Shown here in pieces: positions 28,879 through 33,689 of a stretch of 33,689 bases of DNA (within the stretch, counting starts at the first letter, position 1; each line of letters starts with the position of its first letter). The notes beneath the pieces were generated by a model that was given only the letters and a program-made list of their open reading frames with translations, was not told the origin of the DNA and searched no databases. The position numbers and the translations under genes were made by a program. The DNA comes from a virus. The DNA lies in the IMG/VR virus record IMGVR_UViG_3300028025_000511, positions 1 through 33,689 of that record; one strand, written 5' to 3'.

Positions 28879-30153
28879 ATGGCTGGACTATTAGACATTT
28901 TTGGTACTAGCGGTGCAGACACAATGGGTCTGCTCGGTATGTCACCTGCTGACATTCAGCGTAATCGTGACGATGCACAAGCACAAGCTTTGTATGCCCT
29001 AGCAGGACGATTGTTCCAAGGTGGAAATACAGGTGCTTCTATTGCTGAAGGTTTGCAAGCTGGTCAGAAGGCATATCGTGGTGGTATGCAAGAGACATTG
29101 CAAGGTCAATTGCAGAATGTCCAGTTAGCTGACATGATTCGTAAGCGTAAGTTAGAGCAAGAAGCATTGGCTGAACAAAAGCGTATTCAAACTGTATTGG
29201 CTCAAGGTGCTACTCCTGAAGTCATGGCAAGACCTGCTCAGATGGTTGAGGAAGAAGGCAGATACATTGGCGAGACACCTGCTGTAGAAGGTAGGGCTGC
29301 TGGCTTTGACTTGGCTCGTATTGCGCCTCAATTGATGACAAGCGCAGAAGGTCGTAAAGCACTTAAAGATTTGCAACCAGAGTACAAAGAAGTCAATGGT
29401 GCGCTTTATGAGATTTCTGCTGGTATGCCCCCAAGATTGGTTGCTGGCTCTAAAAAACGTGATACTGTAACAGTAGGAAATGTGGTTCTCGATAAAGACA
29501 ACATGAGTGTTCTTTATACAGCACCAGAAGCACCTGCTGCATCTATCAAAGAATTCCAAGACTTTAGCAAACTAACTCCAGCACAACAAAAAGCATATTT
29601 GCTGTTACAAGAACAAAAGCGTCCAAGCACAACAATCAATATGCCATCAGAAGGTGAGCGTAAATCAGCCGTTCTTGCAAGCCGATTGAACTTCAGCGTA
29701 GGTCAAATGAATGAAGCAATTGGTTTAGACCCTAAAGCGGCTTTGCCAAATACTGCTGCCGAAGTTGCTCGTTTTGTTTCACGAACAGATTTCTTGCCAA
29801 ACAAGATTAACACCGAACAGCGTCAGATTGTTGAGGCAGCACAAGAGGATATTCTTGATGCGGCTTTGACATTGGGAACTGGTGCAGCATATAGCCGTGA
29901 GCAGTTGGCTGGTTACAAAAAGTCTTTCTTCCCACAAATGGGCGACAGTACTGCGACAGTTAAAACAAAGCAAGAGCGTCTTACAAACTTGCTTAAATCT
30001 GCTGAAGTTGCATCTGGTCGTGCGGCAAAAGAAATTACTGTCCCAATCCCTGCACCTGCATCAGCACAACAAACTCCTACAATTGGTGGTTTGCCAAGTC
30101 AAAACGCTATTCAAGCAGAGATTGAAAGACGCAAAAAGGCTGGTGGTGGATAA
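28879..30153 (+). CDS. Internal virion / DNA ejection protein 2
   Basis: 424 residues. MAGLLDIFGTSGADTMGLLG, an Ala/Gln-rich helical N-terminal third (ALYALAGRLFQGGNTGASIA), a small beta insert, then a helical C-terminal domain with LTLGTGAAYSREQLAGYKKS and PQMGDSTATVKTKQERLTNL. Positioned between two other internal proteins, 2 bases after the first. The end overlaps the next start (TAATG). Confidence 0.72.
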   Translation: MAGLLDIFGTSGADTMGLLGMSPADIQRNRDDAQAQALYALAGRLFQGGNTGASIAEGLQAGQKAYRGGMQETLQGQLQNVQLADMIRKRKLEQEALAEQKRIQTVLAQGATPEVMARPAQMVEEEGRYIGETPAVEGRAAGFDLARIAPQLMTSAEGRKALKDLQPEYKEVNGALYEISAGMPPRLVAGSKKRDTVTVGNVVLDKDNMSVLYTAPEAPAASIKEFQDFSKLTPAQQKAYLLLQEQKRPSTTINMPSEGERKSAVLASRLNFSVGQMNEAIGLDPKAALPNTAAEVARFVSRTDFLPNKINTEQRQIVEAAQEDILDAALTLGTGAAYSREQLAGYKKSFFPQMGDSTATVKTKQERLTNLLKSAEVASGRAAKEITVPIPAPASAQQTPTIGGLPSQNAIQAEIERRKKAGGG

Positions 30154-31715
30154 TGGATTTAACTAAATTATCAGATAGTGATTTGCTTGCTTTACAAGCT
30201 GGAGATTTAACTAAAGTCTCTGATGCAGGTTTAGCAATTCTGAATCAAGGTCAACCTAAAGAGCCAACACTTAGAGAATCATTTGAGCGTGGCGCAGGTT
30301 TGGCTTATCGTGCTATGGCCCCTACATTAGCTGGCGCACAGATTGGCTCATATGGTGGCCCACTAGGTGCGGTTGTTGGCTCAATGGCTGTTCCTGCTGC
30401 TGATGCTGTTAACTCTTTAATTAACTTAATTGCTTCTCCATTTACTGACAAGCGATTGATGCCAGCATCTCAAGCTATTCAAAACTTGATGACTCGTGCT
30501 GGTGTTCCTGCTGCACCTGAGACACAAACTCCAACAGAGCGAGTTGTTGGCGCAGGTCTTGAATCCATGACTGGTGTAGCTAGAACTATTCCTTCATTGA
30601 TAAAAGCATCTACAACAGCAGCATCTCCAGTTACTCGTGGTGTTACAGAGCAATTAGCTGTTGCGCCTAAGACTCAAGCAATTGTTTCTCCAACAGCCGT
30701 TATGACTGGTCAAACAGTTACAGAGACTACTGATAATCCTTTGGCTGGTGCTGCTGCAACATTGGCAACAGGAATGGCTGGTGGCGTTAAGCGTCCTCAA
30801 AAAGAGCAAGCGTTATCTACACAAGCATTGGACAGAATTGCTACTGACAGATATAACCAATTGCAACAATCTGGTGTCCAGTTAAAAACTGATGAGTTTG
30901 TTAACTCAATGGATAAGATTGCAAAAGGTTTGAGAGATGAAGGATATACGCCTAAAGCATATCCAAAAATCTCTGGTGCTATTGAGGAACTTACATCTAC
31001 TACGCAACCAAAAGATTGGACTGAACTTCAGGCTTTGCGTAAGATGATTCGTGGTGGTCAAAAGAGTGTTGACCCAGAAGAAAGACGAATTGCATCAATC
31101 CTTTTGGATGACTACGACAATTACTTGATGACTGTCCCTAAAGAAGCAATTGCTGCTGGTGACATGAAAAACGCAGGTCAGTTGTGGTCAGAGGCTCGTA
31201 ATGCTTATTCAAAGATGAAGAAGTCTGAAGTCTTTGAGGATATGCTTAACGAGGCAAAGCTAGATAAGAGTAAGTTCACACAATCTGGTGAGGAAAACTC
31301 TCTTGCAAAACAGTTGCGTCAGTTAGCAAAGAATGACAAGAAAATGCGTTTGTTCACTAAAGATGAACAAGCTGCTATCGAGCAAGCCGCTAAAGGTGGT
31401 AATGTTCAGAATATGCTGAAGTTCTTTGGTCGCTTTGCACCGACTGGCCCTGTTAGTGGATTGTTTACTGGTGGCGCAACTGTGATGGCCCCTGCTGTCG
31501 GTATTCCAATGGCTCTAGGTGCTGCTGGTTCTCGTGTCGGTGCTACTAATATGCGTAGGACTAGCGTAGAGGATTTAGCTAATATGATGCGTTATGGTGG
31601 AGTTCCACAAACAACAGGTGGCGCATTTAGGGCGGTAACGCCAATAACAGCTAGAGGTCTTTTGTCTATTGAAGACTTAGACCAAGAACAGCGTAATCTT
31701 TTGGGTATCCAATAA
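30153..31715 (+). CDS. Internal virion / DNA ejection protein 3
   Basis: 520 residues. The N-terminus carries two short repeats, LSDSDLLALQAGDLTKVSD then AGLAILNQG. Next come an Ala/Gly-rich membrane-active-looking zone (IGSYGGPLGAVVGSMAVPAA, about 65-90), a helical middle with DRIATDRYNQLQQSGVQLKT and a Gly/Ala-rich segment near the C-terminus (about 440-475: TGGATVMAPAVGIPMALGAA). Such amphiphilic large proteins in this place act as ejection proteins. No lytic transglycosylase motif seen. Confidence 0.72.
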   Translation: MDLTKLSDSDLLALQAGDLTKVSDAGLAILNQGQPKEPTLRESFERGAGLAYRAMAPTLAGAQIGSYGGPLGAVVGSMAVPAADAVNSLINLIASPFTDKRLMPASQAIQNLMTRAGVPAAPETQTPTERVVGAGLESMTGVARTIPSLIKASTTAASPVTRGVTEQLAVAPKTQAIVSPTAVMTGQTVTETTDNPLAGAAATLATGMAGGVKRPQKEQALSTQALDRIATDRYNQLQQSGVQLKTDEFVNSMDKIAKGLRDEGYTPKAYPKISGAIEELTSTTQPKDWTELQALRKMIRGGQKSVDPEERRIASILLDDYDNYLMTVPKEAIAAGDMKNAGQLWSEARNAYSKMKKSEVFEDMLNEAKLDKSKFTQSGEENSLAKQLRQLAKNDKKMRLFTKDEQAAIEQAAKGGNVQNMLKFFGRFAPTGPVSGLFTGGATVMAPAVGIPMALGAAGSRVGATNMRRTSVEDLANMMRYGGVPQTTGGAFRAVTPITARGLLSIEDLDQEQRNLLGIQ

Positions 31716-31723
31716 GGACTAAC

Positions 31724-33364
31724 ATGGCAAAGACCAAGATTTCAGAATACAGCAGTACCGCAGGAAACAATACTGACATTAACAGTATTAACTTAGCGGA
31801 GGGTATGGCCCCATCTTTAGTCAACAATGCCATTCGTCAATTGATGGCTCAGTTGAAGAACTTTCAAGATGGTTCTGCTGGTGACAATGTAACTGTTGGT
31901 GGTAACTTGTATGTGACTGGCACATCTACCATGACAGGTGCAATTACTGCCTCTGGTGGTATCAACGGCAATCTAACATCGTCTTCTGCAACGATTACTG
32001 GCGGTACTATCAATGGTGCTGTTATTGGTGGTTCATCTGCACAAGCAATCACAGGAACGAATGTAACGGCTACTGTGGGGTTTACTGGCCCTCTGACAGG
32101 CGCAGTGACAGGCAATGTAACTGGTAATGTCACAGGTGCTGTAACAGGTAATGTGACTGGTAACTTGACAGGTAATGTTACAGGCAATGTAACTGCTGCT
32201 TCTGGTACTTCAACATTCAACAATGTGACCATCTCTGGCTCATTGGACATGGATGCAGGTACATCAGCAACCATTACTGGCTTGGCTAACCCTGTAAACG
32301 ATTCTGACGCTGCTAACAAGGGTTATGTTGATGCACTAGCCCAAGGTATCGATGCTAAAGCATCTTGTGTTGTAGCTACAACGGCTAACATCACTTTGTC
32401 TGGTACACAAACAATTGATGGCATTGCAGTATCTGTTGGTGACCGAGTTCTGGTTAAAGACCAATCTACTGCTTCACAGAATGGTATCTATCTGTGCGCA
32501 TCTAGTACATGGACTAGAACAACAGATGCAAACACATGGGATGAGTTGGTTGCTGCATTTACCTTTATCGAGAAGGGTACGACACAAGCAAACAATGGTT
32601 ACATCTCAACGATTACTGCTGGCGGTACTTTAGGCACTACAGCAGTTACCTTTGCTCAATTCTCTGGTGCGGGTCAGATTACTGCTGGCGCAGGTTTGAC
32701 AAAGACTGGTAACACCATTGATGTTGGCACAGCGTCTTCTAGCCGTATTGTTGTTAACTCAGACAATATCGACTTGGCGACTTCTGGCGTAACAGCAGGA
32801 ACATACAAGTCTGTCACAACAGATGTTTATGGCCGAATTACAGCAGGTACTAACCCAACTACTCTGAGTGGTTTTGGCATTACAGATACTTACACATCTG
32901 CCCAGATTGATACCTTGTTTGGTTCAACAGAATCTGCTGCAACAAGTGCGGCTGCTGCTGCGACTTCAGCATCTAACGCTGCTACGAGTGCCACAAATGC
33001 CTCTACAAGCGCAGGAAATGCCTCTACAAGCGCAACGGCTGCTGCTGCTAGTGCTACGGCTGCTGCCGCCTCATACGACTCGTTTGATGACCGCTATTTA
33101 GGTGCTAAGTCAACTGCACCATCTGTTGACAATGATGGTAACGCTTTGTTGACTGGTGCTTTGTACTGGAATACATCCACTAATAACTTGTTCGTTTGGA
33201 CAGGTTCAACATGGTCTAGTGCAGCGTTTACAGCAGGTTCATTTGTTACTTTAACTGGTACTGAGACCCTGACAAACAAAACAATTTCTGCTGCAAACAA
33301 CACTCTTGTTGGTGTGGCTTCAACTGGTAAAGCCATAGCAATGGCAATCGTTTTTGGCGGTTAA
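31724..33364 (+). CDS. Long tail fibre protein
   Basis: 546 residues. The N-terminus MAKTKISEYSSTAGNNTDIN then LAEGMAPSLVNNAIRQLMAQ is the common virion-anchoring end of podovirus fibres. Then come tandem (V/L)-T-G-(N/A) repeats (about 124-156), a beta domain with GYVDALAQGIDAKASCVVAT and VGDRVLVKDQST, an Ala/Ser/Thr-rich coil (about 403-445), and an end with ALYWNTSTNNLFVWTGSTW. It is a trimeric, mostly beta fibre. Reverse-strand frames across it are shadows of the repeats. Confidence 0.88.
   Translation: MAKTKISEYSSTAGNNTDINSINLAEGMAPSLVNNAIRQLMAQLKNFQDGSAGDNVTVGGNLYVTGTSTMTGAITASGGINGNLTSSSATITGGTINGAVIGGSSAQAITGTNVTATVGFTGPLTGAVTGNVTGNVTGAVTGNVTGNLTGNVTGNVTAASGTSTFNNVTISGSLDMDAGTSATITGLANPVNDSDAANKGYVDALAQGIDAKASCVVATTANITLSGTQTIDGIAVSVGDRVLVKDQSTASQNGIYLCASSTWTRTTDANTWDELVAAFTFIEKGTTQANNGYISTITAGGTLGTTAVTFAQFSGAGQITAGAGLTKTGNTIDVGTASSSRIVVNSDNIDLATSGVTAGTYKSVTTDVYGRITAGTNPTTLSGFGITDTYTSAQIDTLFGSTESAATSAAAAATSASNAATSATNASTSAGNASTSATAAAASATAAAASYDSFDDRYLGAKSTAPSVDNDGNALLTGALYWNTSTNNLFVWTGSTWSSAAFTAGSFVTLTGTETLTNKTISAANNTLVGVASTGKAIAMAIVFGG
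32093..32191 (+). repeat. 12-bp-unit tandem repeats in tail fibre gene
   Basis: About eight copies of a 12-bp unit coding (V/L)TG(N/A), differing mostly at third codon positions. Slippage or recombination between units would change the fibre length in frame. Confidence 0.85.
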
Positions 33365-33379
33365 TCTTAGGAGAAAATA

Positions 33380-33689
33380 ATGGCTGCACCCAATATCGTA
33401 AATGTATCAACAATCATAGGCAAAACTGCTGTTCAAGCTATTGGAACTTCTGCGACAGCAATTGTCACAAATGCAGGGTCAAGTGGTAAAGTTCTAAAAG
33501 TTAATGCACTCTATGTTTCTAATGTAGATGGCACTAACAATGCTGAACTCACTTTAGATTTGTATCGTAGTTCTACAGCATACCGACTTGCTAATACAGT
33601 AGTTGTTCCTGCTGATGCAACTCTTGATGTTGTTAGTAAATCAATTTACTTGGAGGAAGGTGACTCTTTGCGTTTAACAGCTAACGCAA
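33380..33689 (+). CDS. Small virion-type protein, N-terminal part (continues at 141-184)
   Basis: Starts MAAPNIVNVSTIIGKTAVQA with a GGAG site and runs off the right edge; the frame continues at 141-184 once the 140-bp overlap is merged, giving about 117 residues. The mid-part SSGKVLKVNALYVSNVDGTN then AELTLDLYRSST suggests a beta-sandwich. It lies between the tail fibre and the glycine-rich tip proteins, so a fibre or tail accessory role is likely. Confidence 0.78.
   Translation, partial: MAAPNIVNVSTIIGKTAVQAIGTSATAIVTNAGSSGKVLKVNALYVSNVDGTNNAELTLDLYRSSTAYRLANTVVVPADATLDVVSKSIYLEEGDSLRLTANA
33550..33689. repeat. Terminal overlap, right copy (matches 1-140)
   Basis: Same 140 bases as the left end except T at 33563. 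The last 126 bases are identical in both. This copy codes Tyr (TAT) where the left copy codes His. Confidence 0.9.

Noticed and set aside
31864-32319. Reverse-strand frame with Pro-Val-Thr-Leu repeats
   Set aside because: It mirrors the TGNV repeats of the tail fibre gene; no independent start signal or neighbour coupling.
33550-33689. Physical short terminal repeat of T7 type
   Set aside because: The repeat lies inside a gene, is not identical and no T7-type RNA polymerase or packaging signals are seen; assembly overlap of a circle is simpler.

Overview
This window looks like the complete genome of a small tailed bacteriophage, probably a podovirus with a P22/SU10-like virion. The first 140 bases match the last 140 bases with one mismatch, and a virion gene runs across the junction, so the sequence closes into a circle of about 33,549 bp. 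Nested Rz/Rz1 spanin genes, a GH19 endolysin and Shine-Dalgarno starts point to a Gram-negative host. The general gene set resembles freshwater proteobacterial phages; that last point is inference from memory. I see no integrase, phage RNA polymerase, DNA polymerase or tRNA gene.

Layout on the circle. (1) Late rightward block, 15359 to 33689 and on through 1 to 6922: small basic proteins, small and large terminase, portal, an SGNH-like virion protein, scaffold, major capsid protein, head-tail adaptor, nozzle-like protein, fibre proteins, three ejection-type proteins, a long tail fibre, a 117-aa virion protein across the junction, and two paralogous glycine-rich tail proteins. A lysis cassette follows, packed with small membrane proteins and lipoproteins, then Rz/Rz1, a GH19 endolysin, a HELLH metallopeptidase-like protein and a metallophosphoesterase. 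(2) Leftward early block, 8990 down to 6915: two very small proteins, a Cys-rich protein, an Erf-family annealing protein, an SSB-like protein, a 48-aa protein, a PD-(D/E)XK-like nuclease and a MazG-like enzyme. (3) Rightward early block, 9116 to 15258: Cro-like regulator, winged-helix protein, DUF1376 replication protein with iteron-like repeats inside its gene, DNA methyltransferase, RusA resolvase, many small unknowns, glutaredoxin and a Ref/HNH-like nuclease, closed by a strong intrinsic terminator at 15298-15324.

Control. The blocks diverge from 8991-9115, where two extended -10 promoters face away from each other. The most striking finding is that the leftward promoter and 5' leader are repeated, in the same spacing to the start codon, ahead of the second rightward gene group at 12474-12556. 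This suggests that a shared factor controls both. Two other promoters (9104, 24752) sit exactly six bases before an ATG with no usable ribosome binding site, as expected of leaderless mRNAs. Three tandem 22-bp repeats inside the replication gene are a candidate origin.
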